From assembly GCF_004331435.1 (NCBI RefSeq), contig NZ_SJKA01000033.1, positions 1 to 50,629 of the forward strand: a stretch of 50,629 bases of DNA. Direction: 5' to 3'. The position numbers and the translations under genes were made by a program. A model generated the notes under the pieces. The model did not search any database, was not told the DNA's origin, and worked only from the letters and a program-made list of their open reading frames with translations. How positions within the stretch are numbered: the first letter of the stretch is position 1; every line of letters begins with the position of its first letter. This DNA is from Kribbella sindirgiensis. GTDB lineage: Bacteria; Actinomycetota; Actinomycetes; Propionibacteriales; Kribbellaceae. Below are positions 8,500 through 16,985 of the stretch, in pieces.

Positions 8500-8735
8500 G
8501 CGTTTCCAGCAGGGTTCTGCTCGGACGGCTGTGGCGTACCCTCGCCGGCGCCGCTGCCGTTCTTCTCCGGGCAGTCCTTCGAGGGCGACGGCGTGGTCGC
8601 ACCCTCCTCGACCGTCACGTAGCCCTGCTCGGGAACCGCCGGGTCGCTGCCGGCCGCGTACGCGATCCCGCCGGCGCCGAGCGCCGCGACCGCCACCGCA
8701 CTACCGAGGATCAGTCGTTTTACCGGGAGTTTCAT
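8496..8735 (-). CDS. Small exported or membrane-anchored protein, 79 aa
   Basis: An N-terminal hydrophobic segment (about residues 7-28, KRLILGSAVAVAALGAGGIAYA) can act as signal peptide or anchor. It is followed by a short Pro/Ser/Glu-rich extracytoplasmic tail with one Cys (SKDCPEKNG). There is no recognised domain. It is the first gene of the MoxR/DUF58/VWA/protease operon and is divergent from the two-component pair, a position suited to a sensor ligand or accessory peptide; that role is inference. Confidence 0.7.
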   Translation of the reverse strand: MKLPVKRLILGSAVAVAALGAGGIAYAAGSDPAVPEQGYVTVEEGATTPSPSKDCPEKNGSGAGEGTPQPSEQNPAGNA

Positions 8736-8781
8736 CAGGATCTCCTTCGCTTCGATTGGCCACAGCTCATCAAGAGGCCAC

Positions 8782-8825
8782 GAAAACGACCGGAAAGCCG
8801 ACCGAAAGCCCGGCGAAAGCGCAGA
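8782..8825. promoter_or_regulatory. Four direct repeats at exact 11-bp spacing (likely response-regulator box)
   Basis: GAAAAC at 8782 and GAAAGC at 8793, 8804 and 8815 recur every 11 bases, the spacing typical of tandem OmpR/PhoB-type half-sites. They end directly before the poor -35 region of the response regulator promoter (-10 TACCTT 8849-8854), as for an activator. They also lie about 50 bases from the start of the divergent operon. Confidence 0.65.
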
Positions 8826-8848
8826 GCGGCGGCACTCGGCTCCCCCGC

Positions 8849-8863
8849 TACCTTGGTTGCGTG
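8849..8863 (+). promoter_or_regulatory. Leaderless promoter of the response regulator gene
   Basis: TACCTT at 8849-8854, six bases, then GTG 8861. There is no convincing -35 at 8826-8831, which suits activator dependence through the adjacent 11-bp repeats. Confidence 0.55.
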
Positions 8864-9553
8864 CGACTACTTGTGGTGGAGGACGAGGAAGGCCTGGTCA
8901 GCGCGCTGCGCTCGGGACTCGGCCGGGCCGGGTACGCCGTGGACGCGGCCACCACGGGCGCCGAGGCGATCGAGAAGCTCGCGACCACGCCGTACGACCT
9001 GGCGATCCTGGACATCACGCTGCCCGACACCAGCGGCCTCGACCTGTGCCGCGCGGTCCGCCGCGGCGAGATCGAGGTGGCGTCCGGACGGGAGCTGCGG
9101 GTCCTGATGCTGACCGCGCGCGCCTCGCTGGCGGACCGTGTCCGCGGGCTGGACGAAGGCGCCGACGACTACCTGACGAAGCCGTTCGCGCTCGTCGAGT
9201 TGCTCGCCCGGATCCGCGCCCTGCTCCGCCGCGACGTCACCAACGGTACGACGCAGTTGCACGTCGGCGACCTCGTGCTGGACTCGTCCCGCCATCTCGC
9301 CACCCGCGCCGGACGGGAGCTCCCGCTGACCCTGAAGGAGTTCGGCATCCTGCGCTACCTGATGTCACGCCCCGGGCACGTCATCTCTGCCGAGGAACTG
9401 CTCGAACACGTCTGGGACGAGAACGCGGACCCGTTCACCCAGACCGTGCGCGTCACCGTCGGCACCCTGCGCCGCAAACTCGCGCGCGAGGGCGAAGACC
9501 CCATCCTGGAAACCGTGATCGGCCGCGGCTACCGCCTCAGAGGTGAAACATGA
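8861..9553 (+). CDS. OmpR/PhoB-family response regulator
   Basis: A 230-aa regulator with receiver domain residues 1-115 (acidic pocket VEDEE at 6-10, phosphoacceptor D51 in LAILDITLP, K107 in DYLTKPF) and a C-terminal winged helix (about 130-228, ending ETVIGRGYRL). The start GTG 8861 is fixed by the TACCTT box six bases upstream and by the receiver fold beginning at once (RLLVVEDEE). It overlaps the histidine kinase start as ATGA. Likely targets are its own promoter and the divergent operon. The layout resembles mycobacterial MprAB with its HtrA-type PepD, though orthology is not shown. Confidence 0.92.
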   Translation: MRLLVVEDEEGLVSALRSGLGRAGYAVDAATTGAEAIEKLATTPYDLAILDITLPDTSGLDLCRAVRRGEIEVASGRELRVLMLTARASLADRVRGLDEGADDYLTKPFALVELLARIRALLRRDVTNGTTQLHVGDLVLDSSRHLATRAGRELPLTLKEFGILRYLMSRPGHVISAEELLEHVWDENADPFTQTVRVTVGTLRRKLAREGEDPILETVIGRGYRLRGET

Positions 9554-10815
9554 AACTTCCGCTCTGGGCGCAGACCATCCGGTTCCGCCTGACGCTCACG
9601 TACTCCGCCGTACTCATCGCGCTGTCCGCGCTCCTGCTCGGCGGCGTGTACGTCGCGCTGTCGCAGATCCTCGAGCCGAAACCGCTGGACCAGATCCCGG
9701 TCAAGAAGTACTACAAGGATGCCCACGGCAACATCCAGCTGAAGCAGGGCGAGGTGATCCAGGCCGCCGAGCTCTCGAGTGTGCAGTCCGCGGTGAACTA
9801 CCAGACGCTCCAGACCCTGCGGGACTACTCCGCGGCCGGGATGGGCGCGTTGTTCCTGGTCAGCCTCGGCACCGGCTGGTGGTTGTCGGGCCGGGTACTG
9901 CGTCCGGTACGGCGGATCACGGCGACCGCACAGGAGATCTCCGCGACCGATCTGTCCCGCCGGATCGCCCTCGAAGGACCGCACGACGAGCTGCGCAACC
10001 TGGCCGACACCGTCGACGGGATGCTCGGCCGGCTCGAGACGGCGTTCCTGACCCAGCGCCAGCTCGTCGACGACGCCTCCCACGAACTCCGGAACCCGCT
10101 CGCCGTGATCCAGGCGAACGTCGACGCCGTCCTCGCGCACGACGACACGCCGCCGGACGACCGCGCCCAGGCCACCGCGATCGTCGGCCGCGCGATCCAG
10201 CGGATGACCCGCCTCGTCGAGGACCTGCTTGCGTCGGCCCGGCGGTCGTCACCGGCCTTCGTCGACGCCGACGTGGACCTCGCCACGATCGCGGGCGAGG
10301 CGGCCGAGGAGTACGAACTGCTGGCAGCCGATCGCGAGCTGCACGTCGTACGCCGCCTCTCGCCCGGCCCGACCGCCGCCGGGGACGCGTCCGCGCTGCG
10401 ACGCGCCGTCGACAACCTGCTCTCGAACGCGGTCCGCCTCGCCCGCGGCGGCAGCGAACTCGTGCTCGCGGTCGGCAGCCGCAACGGCTGGGCCTGGATC
10501 GCGATCCGCGACGAGGGCCCCGGCATCGCTCCCGACGACGCCGACCGCGTCTTCGACCGTTTCTACCGCGCCGGCCAGCAACAGCCTCCTGCCACCGTCC
10601 CTCCCACCGACCCATCGACGGGCCAGCGCCGAGCGGGTCTGGGCCTCGCCATCGTCCGCCAGATCGCGGAATCCCACGGCGGCACCGTCACCCTCCACTC
10701 CGAACTGGGCATCGGCACCACCTTCGTCATCTGGCTCCCCGAACGCTCCCTCACCAACACCACCCGCCGCACCCCCACACCTCCCACCGAAGACCCACTG
10801 GGCCCACGCGGCTGA
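9550..10815 (+). CDS. Sensor histidine kinase
   Basis: A 421-aa membrane kinase. TM1 is about 12-36, then a short extracytoplasmic loop of about 55 residues, TM2 about 94-113, a HAMP region, H-box with H178 (DDASHELRNPLAVI), N-box DNLLSNAV and G-boxes DEGPGIAP and GLGLAIV. A Pro/Thr-rich tail follows the ATPase domain. The small sensor loop suggests it senses membrane or envelope state. It is the cognate partner of the regulator it overlaps. Confidence 0.92.
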   Translation: MKLPLWAQTIRFRLTLTYSAVLIALSALLLGGVYVALSQILEPKPLDQIPVKKYYKDAHGNIQLKQGEVIQAAELSSVQSAVNYQTLQTLRDYSAAGMGALFLVSLGTGWWLSGRVLRPVRRITATAQEISATDLSRRIALEGPHDELRNLADTVDGMLGRLETAFLTQRQLVDDASHELRNPLAVIQANVDAVLAHDDTPPDDRAQATAIVGRAIQRMTRLVEDLLASARRSSPAFVDADVDLATIAGEAAEEYELLAADRELHVVRRLSPGPTAAGDASALRRAVDNLLSNAVRLARGGSELVLAVGSRNGWAWIAIRDEGPGIAPDDADRVFDRFYRAGQQQPPATVPPTDPSTGQRRAGLGLAIVRQIAESHGGTVTLHSELGIGTTFVIWLPERSLTNTTRRTPTPPTEDPLGPRG

Positions 10816-10835
10816 AACCCCTTGAATGGCCAGTT

Positions 10836-10874
10836 GGACCGCTCCAAAGGCGGGTTGTGCCTGCGCAGCGGTCC
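10836..10874. terminator. Possible bidirectional stem-loop between convergent genes
   Basis: GGACCGCT (10836-10843) pairs with AGCGGTCC (10867-10874) over a 23-base loop, between the kinase stop (10815) and the oxidoreductase stop (10879). There is no T-run, so terminator function is only suggested by position. Confidence 0.3.
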
Positions 10875-10878
10875 GCCC

Positions 10879-12030
10879 TCAGGTGCGGAACGACTCGCTG
10901 AGTTCGGTTTTCGGGGTGTTGCCGTGGAGGGCTTGGTAGAACGGGTGGTCCGGTGTCAGGTCGGTGCGGTGGACCGGTCGGCCGGTGATCGCCGACGCGT
11001 AGAGCGCGGTGACGAACTCCATCGTCGGCCGCGTGCCCGCCAGGGTGGTCTCGTGGGACCGGCCGGCCTGCAGGTCGTCGATCAGGCGGCTGATCTGCGC
11101 TTCGTGATTGCTCGGCACATCGTCACCCGCCGACGCGGTCCACGGATCGTCGGCCACACTCGACTCGATCGCTGTCTTCCGGACTCCGGGATCGATGCCG
11201 AGCGCCGCCGCCTTCGCCGCGTCGGGGGCCGGGTGGAACGTCCAGTCCCCGTCGGAGTAGCCGTAGACGTGGTTCACCTCGAGCGTTCCACCGGAAGTGT
11301 CGATCCGGATCCTGCTCAGCTCCCGCGGCGACAGCAGGCTGTTGATCACTGTCCCGACCGCATCGCTCTCGAAGATCACCGACGCCATCGACACGTCCTC
11401 GAACTCGACCGGCCGACCGAGCCGTACGGCGGTGGCGTTGATCGTCCGCCACGGCCCGAGCAGATGCAGCAGGAGGTCGATCTGATGGATGCCGTGCCCG
11501 AGCGTCGGCCCGCCGCCCTCGCCGACCCACGTGCCGCGCCAGTCCGGGTCGAAATAGCTGAGCGGCCGGAACCACAGCGTCTCGCAGACCGCGACCAGCG
11601 GACGGCCGAGCGCGCCGCGGCCGAGGAGGTCGGCCGCACGCAGCGCGCCGGATCCGTGCCGGTGCTGGAAGATCACCCACACCGAGCCGGCACTCACCCG
11701 CTCGGCCTCCGCAACCGCGTCCATCTCGGCCAGACTCAGCACCGGCGGCTTCTCCAGGAGCACCGACTTGCCCGCGGCGAGGATCTCGATCGCGATCTCG
11801 GCATGACTGCCGGGCGGTGTCGTCACCGAGACCAGATCCGGGTCCTCCGCCGCCAGCAGCTCCGTCACACTCGCGTACGGCGTCCCGCCGTACTTGCCGG
11901 CCAGCTCCTGCGCCTTCGCTTCGACGATGTCCGCGACACCGACGAGTTCGGTCCGGCCGGTGTTCGCGTAGGCCTCCGCGTGCCGGCGGCTGATGTTGCC
12001 GCAGCCGACGATCGCGATCCTCACCGTCAC
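10879..12030 (-). CDS. Gfo/Idh/MocA-family oxidoreductase
   Basis: A 383-aa NAD(P)-dependent sugar or cyclitol oxidoreductase. The Rossmann start is VRIAIVGCGNIS, the EKPP motif (SVLLEKPP) provides the usual catalytic or cofactor-contacting Lys, and GHGIHQIDLLLHLLG contains the conserved D/H region. GTG 12030 overlaps the TGA of the upstream paralogue (12027-12030); GTG 12024 is an alternative. The two paralogues are a coupled pair, perhaps converting a rare sugar by oxidation/reduction steps. The substrate is unknown. Confidence 0.85.
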   Translation of the reverse strand: MTVRIAIVGCGNISRRHAEAYANTGRTELVGVADIVEAKAQELAGKYGGTPYASVTELLAAEDPDLVSVTTPPGSHAEIAIEILAAGKSVLLEKPPVLSLAEMDAVAEAERVSAGSVWVIFQHRHGSGALRAADLLGRGALGRPLVAVCETLWFRPLSYFDPDWRGTWVGEGGGPTLGHGIHQIDLLLHLLGPWRTINATAVRLGRPVEFEDVSMASVIFESDAVGTVINSLLSPRELSRIRIDTSGGTLEVNHVYGYSDGDWTFHPAPDAAKAAALGIDPGVRKTAIESSVADDPWTASAGDDVPSNHEAQISRLIDDLQAGRSHETTLAGTRPTMEFVTALYASAITGRPVHRTDLTPDHPFYQALHGNTPKTELSESFRT

Positions 12031-13079
12031 TGGGCGGCTCCGCGGACGGCGGCGTTCTGCTGGGCGGTCAGCGCCAGCCGCATGGTTTCGAACGTGTGCT
12101 CCTGCGGCGCAGCGGTGGCGGTCCGGTTTCGGACGTCGTTCAGCACGTCGGAGTAGTAGGTCAGCTCGACGTCCGAGCAGTCGATGTAGTGCGTGCCGTC
12201 CTTGTCCACCAGGAACAGGTGGTTGCCGCCGTCCCGGCCCGCGATGTCGACGTACTTGCGCATCTCGATGTAGCCCTCCGTGCCGAGCACGGTCAGCCGG
12301 CCGTCGCCCCACGTCGGCAGCCCGTCCGGGGTGTACCAGTCGACGCGGATGTAGCCCTGGGCGTTGCCGCTGCGCAGCAGGAGCTCGCCGAAGTCCTGCA
12401 GACCCGGCTCGTCGGGGTTGGCGAAGTTCCCGACCGCGCTCGTCACCACCTCGGCGGTCCGCGCGCCGGTGAACCAGAGGAACTGGTCGATCTGGTGCGA
12501 GGCGATGTCGGTCAGGATGCCGCCGTACCGGGCCTTGTCGTAGAACCAGTCCGGACGGCCGCCGCCACCGGCGAGATGACCGCGGTCCCCGATCCGGTGC
12601 GGCCCGGTCCCGAGCGTCTGTACGACGGTGCCGATCCGGCCCTCGCGGACCAGCTCACCGGCCTTGACCACGCACTTGACCTCGAACCGCTCGGAGAACG
12701 TCACCGACCAGAACCGGCCGCTCTGGTCGACCGCCTTCTCGACCTCCTCCAGCTGCTCGAGGGTGACGCACCCGGGCTTGTCGGCCATCACGTCCTTGCC
12801 GGCCCGCAGCGCCGCGACCGCGATCGGCCCGCGCCGGTCCGGGACGGCGGCGGTCACGATCAGGTCGATCCCGTCCTGCGCGATCAACTCGTCGGGATCC
12901 TCGATCACGGGTACGTCGGGATACCGCTCCCGCATCGTGCCCGCGACCGCTGCCGACGGGTCGTCGGTGGCCATCCCGACGAACGTCGCACCGGCCGCGA
13001 GCAGGCCGGCGACCTGCCCGAAGATGTGCGCGTGGTCGAGCCCGACGGCGGCGAACCTGATGGGTTGGCTGGAAGTCAA
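12027..13079 (-). CDS. Gfo/Idh/MocA-family oxidoreductase
   Basis: A 350-aa paralogue of its downstream neighbour. The N-terminal nucleotide-binding segment is atypical (AAVGLDHAHIFGQV instead of GxGxxG), which also occurs in some family members. DKPG (VMADKPGCV) takes the place of EKP, and ASHQIDQFLWFTG supplies the conserved region. The TTG start at 13079 is supported by GGAGG about six bases upstream. A LacI-like operator (13103-13116) lies in its leader. It probably oxidises a sugar or inositol derivative. Confidence 0.82.
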   Translation of the reverse strand: MTSSQPIRFAAVGLDHAHIFGQVAGLLAAGATFVGMATDDPSAAVAGTMRERYPDVPVIEDPDELIAQDGIDLIVTAAVPDRRGPIAVAALRAGKDVMADKPGCVTLEQLEEVEKAVDQSGRFWSVTFSERFEVKCVVKAGELVREGRIGTVVQTLGTGPHRIGDRGHLAGGGGRPDWFYDKARYGGILTDIASHQIDQFLWFTGARTAEVVTSAVGNFANPDEPGLQDFGELLLRSGNAQGYIRVDWYTPDGLPTWGDGRLTVLGTEGYIEMRKYVDIAGRDGGNHLFLVDKDGTHYIDCSDVELTYYSDVLNDVRNRTATAAPQEHTFETMRLALTAQQNAAVRGAAQ

Positions 13080-13102
13080 GGGTGCCTCCGAGGCGATCCG
13101 GC

Positions 13103-13116
13103 GGAAAGGGCTTACC
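13103..13116 (-). promoter_or_regulatory. LacI-like operator upstream of the oxidoreductase pair
   Basis: On the minus strand GGTAAGCCCTTTCC is a near-palindrome close to GGAAAGCGCTTTCC, the operator seen before the ABC transporter operon. It lies just downstream of a TATGGT -10 candidate, a position where a repressor would block transcription. Confidence 0.4.
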
Positions 13117-13151
13117 GTGAACCATATCGTCGGCGGCCATTGACAACCAGG

Positions 13152-13537
13152 TCAGGTGTGTCCAGCAGAACCCCCGGCGGACTCTGCGACCTCTGCGGTC
13201 TCGGCGGCCTCCGCGGCTTCGGCGGCCTGCTTGATGGCCGCGAGTCGCCGGTCCCAGTCGGCCGCGAGCGCGGACGTCCATTGCGCCGTCGCAGTGAGCG
13301 CTGCAGGCCGGACCGAGTACCGCACCTCACGCCCGATCCGGCTGCCGGCGACGAGCCCGACGGCGTCCAGCACCGAGAGATGCTTGACCACCGCCTGCCG
13401 CGAGACGGGCAGTCGCTCGGCGAGGATCGTCGCGGTCGCTTCGCCCTGGACGCGAGCAGATCCAGCAGCCGGCGGCGGGTCGGATCAGCCAACGCGGTCA
13501 GCACACCGTCGACAGCCTCGGTGTCACTGCTGGTCAC
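13152..13537 (-). pseudogene. ArsR-family regulator, frameshifted
   Basis: Starting at GTG 13537 the frame reads VTSSDTEAVDGVLTALADPTRRRLLDLL, the start of an ArsR winged helix. The continuation (QGEATATILAERLPVSRQ, then VVKHLSVLDAVGLV) is in another frame. One missing base near 13449-13454 would restore a roughly 128-aa regulator with an Ala-rich tail. Its GTG overlaps the SRPBCC stop. ArsR plus SRPBCC is a common cotranscribed pair. Here both members are damaged, which favours real decay, but a sequencing error is possible for this one. Confidence 0.7.
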
Positions 13538-13872
13538 ACGGATGGCTCTTCCGCGCGCTTCTTCAGAGCATCCAGCTCCATCGGCCAGCCGCTCGAGTTG
13601 TCCTTCCATGCCTGATCGCGCACGTCCACGGCGCCGGACAAGGCCGCGAAGCCGCTCTCCACGACCTTGAGGCGCGTCTGGTCACCTTCGGAGCTGAGCG
13701 TGAACTCCACCAGCGTGCTGTTGTCGTCCCGCAACTCCTGCCCCGGAAAGGCACTCGCCCACCGATACGCGAGGTACGTCGGCGGATCGACCTTCTCGAC
13801 CCGCACCGGGAAGTCGCCGTACTCGGGACTGTTCGCCACCAGCGTCTCCCCGCAACCCTCAGGTTGCACCAC
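13534..13872 (-). pseudogene. SRPBCC/AHSA1-type protein, N-terminus missing
   Basis: A C-terminal piece of about 112 aa of a START-like lipid-binding family protein (PPTYLAYRWA, then STLVEFTLSSEGDQTRLKVVESGF, then WKDNSSGWPMELDALKKRAEE). The usual first 35-45 residues, with the first strand and helix, are absent, and the DNA upstream belongs to the promoter of the beta-helix gene at 13982. The upstream rearrangement probably removed the 5' end. Confidence 0.6.
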
Positions 13873-13887
13873 CCCGCATCGCGGGAG

Positions 13888-13898
13888 CGAAAATTTCG
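13888..13898. promoter_or_regulatory. GAAANTTTCG element, copy 1
   Basis: CGAAAATTTCG, a perfect palindrome around a central A, lies about 85 bases before the GH28-like start. Related copies occur at 20414, 24928 and 32258. An adjoining GGTAAGCGGTTGCT (13900-13913) resembles a LacI half-operator. Confidence 0.45.
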
Positions 13899-13981
13899 TG
13901 GTAAGCGGTTGCTATTGATCGGGCCCGGTTCTCCGGACAAGGTTTCAGGGCCTTCCGCCCGCGATGTCGAGGAGCCCGAAG

Positions 13982-15739
13982 ATGACCGGAGATCTCACCC
14001 GCCGACGCCTGCTTCAGACCGCCGGTGCGACCGTTGCCGCCGGCTACGTTCTGTCCGAGTCCGGGGTTGCGACCGCCGCACCCCTGTCCGCTCCACCGCT
14101 GGTCACCTACCCCGTTCCTGCCGGGATCGCGCAGGCGTCGACCTTCGAGGTCGAGGTCCGGGCGAAGGCCGGTCCCTGGACCACGGTGCCGACGTACTCG
14201 GTCGACCTCAAGCAGATCAACGCGACGACCGGCGCCGGTCAGGTGCTGAAGTCGTCGATGGCGTACTTCGACTTCGCCCGGTCGGTCGAGGTCCGGATCA
14301 AGTACACCAAGGGCACCGTCGACACCGCGCGGATCCGGCCGCTGTCGCTCGGGATCGAGCCGGTCGTCGACGCGGACACGCTGCGCTTCACGCTCACCGA
14401 ACCGCGCAAGATCATGATCGAGGTGAACGGCGAGATCTTCGACTGCCTGCACCTGCTCGCCCGCCCGATCGAGACCGACGCCCCCTCCCCTGACGACCCG
14501 GACGTCATCTACTACGGGCCCGGCGTGCACACGACCGCGACCGGGCAGCTGGAGGTGCCGAGCGGGAAGACGGTCTACCTGGCCGGCGGCGCCGTACTGA
14601 AGGCCTCGGTGATCTTCAAGAACGTCACGAACGCCGCACTGACCGGACGTGGACTGATCTACGGCACGAACGGCGGCGGCTGCACCATCGTCGGCTCGAA
14701 GAACGTCCGCGTCGACGGTATCTCGATGCTCGATCTGACCACCGGCTACGCGATCACCGCGGGGATGTCCGAACAGGTCAGCATCACCGACTTCGGCTAC
14801 TTCAGCGCCGGCCGGTGGGGCGACGGGATCGACATCTTCTCCAGCACCGACGTACTGATCGACAACTCGTTCCTGCGCTGTTCCGACGACTGCATCGCGC
14901 TCTACACCCACCGCTGGGACTACTACGGCGACACCCGGAACGTCACCGTCTCCAACACGAGCCTCTGGGCGGATGTCGCGCACCCGATCAACATCGGCAC
15001 CCACGGCAACACGGCCGATCCCGAGGTCCTGGAGAACCTCACGATCAGCAACGTCGACATCCTCGACCACCGCGAACCGCAGAAGTGGTACCAGGGAGCG
15101 ATCGCGATCAATCCCGGCGACAGCAACCTCGTCCGGAACGTACGGATCGAGAACGTGCGGGTCGAGGACTTCCGCTGGGGCCAGTTCATCCATCTGCGGG
15201 TCGCCTACAACAAGTCGTACAACACGTCGGCGGGCCGCGGCATCGAGGGCGTCTACGTCAAGAACCTCACCTACACGGGCAAGAACGCGGAGTCCGCGAT
15301 GATGCTCGGGTACGACGAGACGCGCGGCATCAAGGACGTGACGTTCCAGAACCTCGTCGTCAACGGCACCGTGATGGCCTCGACGATGCGCAAGCCCGGG
15401 TGGTTCACGGTCGCCGACATGGCCGACATGCACGTCAACGAACACGTGACCAACCTGCGCTGGCTCGACGCGGCCACGGCCCCGACGGCAACGGCACCGA
15501 CGATCACGACCGCCGACACCGGCGTCCTCACCGCGGGCGTACCGGTTGTCCTCACGATCAGCGCGACCGGCTTCCCCGCCGGCTTCGACGCGCAGAACCT
15601 GCCCGCCGGCCTCACCGTCGACAAGACCACCGGCGTCATCACCGGCGCCCCGACCGGACCTGGCACGTACAACACGAACCTGAGCGCCGCCAACGTCGCC
15701 GGGACCACCACCAAGAGCCTCATCCTGACCGTGCGCTGA
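13982..15739 (+). CDS. Tat-exported GH28-like beta-helix glycoside hydrolase
   Basis: A 585-aa secreted enzyme. A Tat signal (RRRLLQTAG, cleavage near ATAAP) is followed by a beta-sandwich region (about 35-150), a right-handed parallel beta-helix (about 160-480) and an Ig-like He_PIG domain (about 500-585). GH28-style acidic residues are visible in WGDGIDIF and CSDDCIALY, and GTHGN resembles the GHG motif. Polygalacturonases and related inverting enzymes share this fold; the N-terminal sandwich also recalls GH49. ATG 13982 is preferred because GAGGAG precedes it; ATG 13964 is an alternative. It probably cleaves an acidic polysaccharide. Its stop is 37 bases before the next lyase gene. Confidence 0.78.
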   Translation: MTGDLTRRRLLQTAGATVAAGYVLSESGVATAAPLSAPPLVTYPVPAGIAQASTFEVEVRAKAGPWTTVPTYSVDLKQINATTGAGQVLKSSMAYFDFARSVEVRIKYTKGTVDTARIRPLSLGIEPVVDADTLRFTLTEPRKIMIEVNGEIFDCLHLLARPIETDAPSPDDPDVIYYGPGVHTTATGQLEVPSGKTVYLAGGAVLKASVIFKNVTNAALTGRGLIYGTNGGGCTIVGSKNVRVDGISMLDLTTGYAITAGMSEQVSITDFGYFSAGRWGDGIDIFSSTDVLIDNSFLRCSDDCIALYTHRWDYYGDTRNVTVSNTSLWADVAHPINIGTHGNTADPEVLENLTISNVDILDHREPQKWYQGAIAINPGDSNLVRNVRIENVRVEDFRWGQFIHLRVAYNKSYNTSAGRGIEGVYVKNLTYTGKNAESAMMLGYDETRGIKDVTFQNLVVNGTVMASTMRKPGWFTVADMADMHVNEHVTNLRWLDAATAPTATAPTITTADTGVLTAGVPVVLTISATGFPAGFDAQNLPAGLTVDKTTGVITGAPTGPGTYNTNLSAANVAGTTTKSLILTVR

Positions 15740-15776
15740 CCGCATGCGCACATCCACCGCCCCGAAGGAGAAGGAC

Positions 15777-16985
15777 ATGCACGAGAGGAAGATCGATCGA
15801 CGTACCATGCTGAAAGCCGCCGGAGGTGTGGCTGCCGCAGGAGTGGGTGTCGCCGCGCTCGACCGGCGCGCGGACGCCGCGCCGGCCACCTTCACCCACC
15901 CCGGAGCGCTGCACAACTGGGGTGATCTCAACCGGGCGAAGGTCCGGGTCGCCGCCGGCGACGACCCGTGGCTGTCCGGCTGGAACCGGCTGACCGCCAA
16001 CTCGCGCGCGCAGTCCACCTGGACACCGAGGCCGCAGGCAACGATCATCCGCGGCGGCACCGGCGAGAACTACGGCATCCTCTACAACGACATTCACGCC
16101 GCCTACCAGAACGCCCTCCGCTGGTGGGTGCAGGGATCGACGGCCCACGGCGACTGCGCGCGCGACATCCTCAACGCCTGGTCCGCCACCCTGACCTCGG
16201 TCACCGGCAACGCGGACCGGTTCCTGGCGGCCGGCATCTACGGCTACCAGTTCGCGAACGTCGCGGAGCTGATGCGCGGCTACTCCGGCTTCGATCTCGC
16301 CCGGTTCAAGACCATGATGCTGAACGTCTTCTACCCGATGAACAACTCGTTCCTGGTCAACCACAACGACGCCTGTATCACGAACTACTGGGCCAACTGG
16401 GATCTGTGCAGCATGAACTCGATCCTTGCCATCGGCATCCTCTGCGACGACGCGGCGAAGTACGACCAGGCGGTGAACTACTTCAAGAACGGCGCCGGCA
16501 ACGGCTCGATCAAGCACGCCGTACCGTTCGTGTACGACGACCAGGGCCTCGCGCAGTGGCAGGAGTCGGGACGCGATCAGGGCCACACCATGATGGGGAT
16601 GGGCCAGATGGGGGCGTTCTGTGAGATGGCCTGGAACCAGGGCGAGGACCTGTACGGGTACGACAACAACCGCTTCCTGAAGGCAGCGCAGTACGTCGCG
16701 AAGTACAACCTCGGCCAGGACGTACCGTTCACGAAGTACACGTGGGGCACCGGCCAGAACTGTGCCTATCAGGAGCACACGGTGATCTCCAGTGCGAGCC
16801 GCGGCCAGATCCGGCCGGTGTGGGAGATCCTGCATTTCCACTACACCAGGCGGAAGAACCTGTCGGTGCCGTACATCTCCGCGATGGCCGCGCAGGTCCG
16901 CCCCGAGGGCGGGGGCGGCGACTACGGCTCGACGAGCGGCGGCTTCGACCAGACCGGCTTCGGCACCCTGGCCTACGCGAAGTAG
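15777..16985 (+). CDS. Tat-exported alginate-lyase-family protein
   Basis: A 402-aa protein. The start ATG 15777 follows GAAGGAGAAGG. The Tat motif DRRTMLKAAGG is followed by an (alpha/alpha)-barrel of the Alginate_lyase superfamily. Diagnostic segments are AYQNALRWWV, NYWANWDL (substrate-groove Asn/Trp) and ESGRDQGHTMMGMG (His/Arg neighbourhood of the active site). Family members cleave uronate polymers by beta-elimination, but many related proteins have other uronate substrates. It follows the GH28-like gene closely and overlaps the tail of the convergent 1115-aa lyase by 13 bases. Confidence 0.78.
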   Translation: MHERKIDRRTMLKAAGGVAAAGVGVAALDRRADAAPATFTHPGALHNWGDLNRAKVRVAAGDDPWLSGWNRLTANSRAQSTWTPRPQATIIRGGTGENYGILYNDIHAAYQNALRWWVQGSTAHGDCARDILNAWSATLTSVTGNADRFLAAGIYGYQFANVAELMRGYSGFDLARFKTMMLNVFYPMNNSFLVNHNDACITNYWANWDLCSMNSILAIGILCDDAAKYDQAVNYFKNGAGNGSIKHAVPFVYDDQGLAQWQESGRDQGHTMMGMGQMGAFCEMAWNQGEDLYGYDNNRFLKAAQYVAKYNLGQDVPFTKYTWGTGQNCAYQEHTVISSASRGQIRPVWEILHFHYTRRKNLSVPYISAMAAQVRPEGGGGDYGSTSGGFDQTGFGTLAYAK

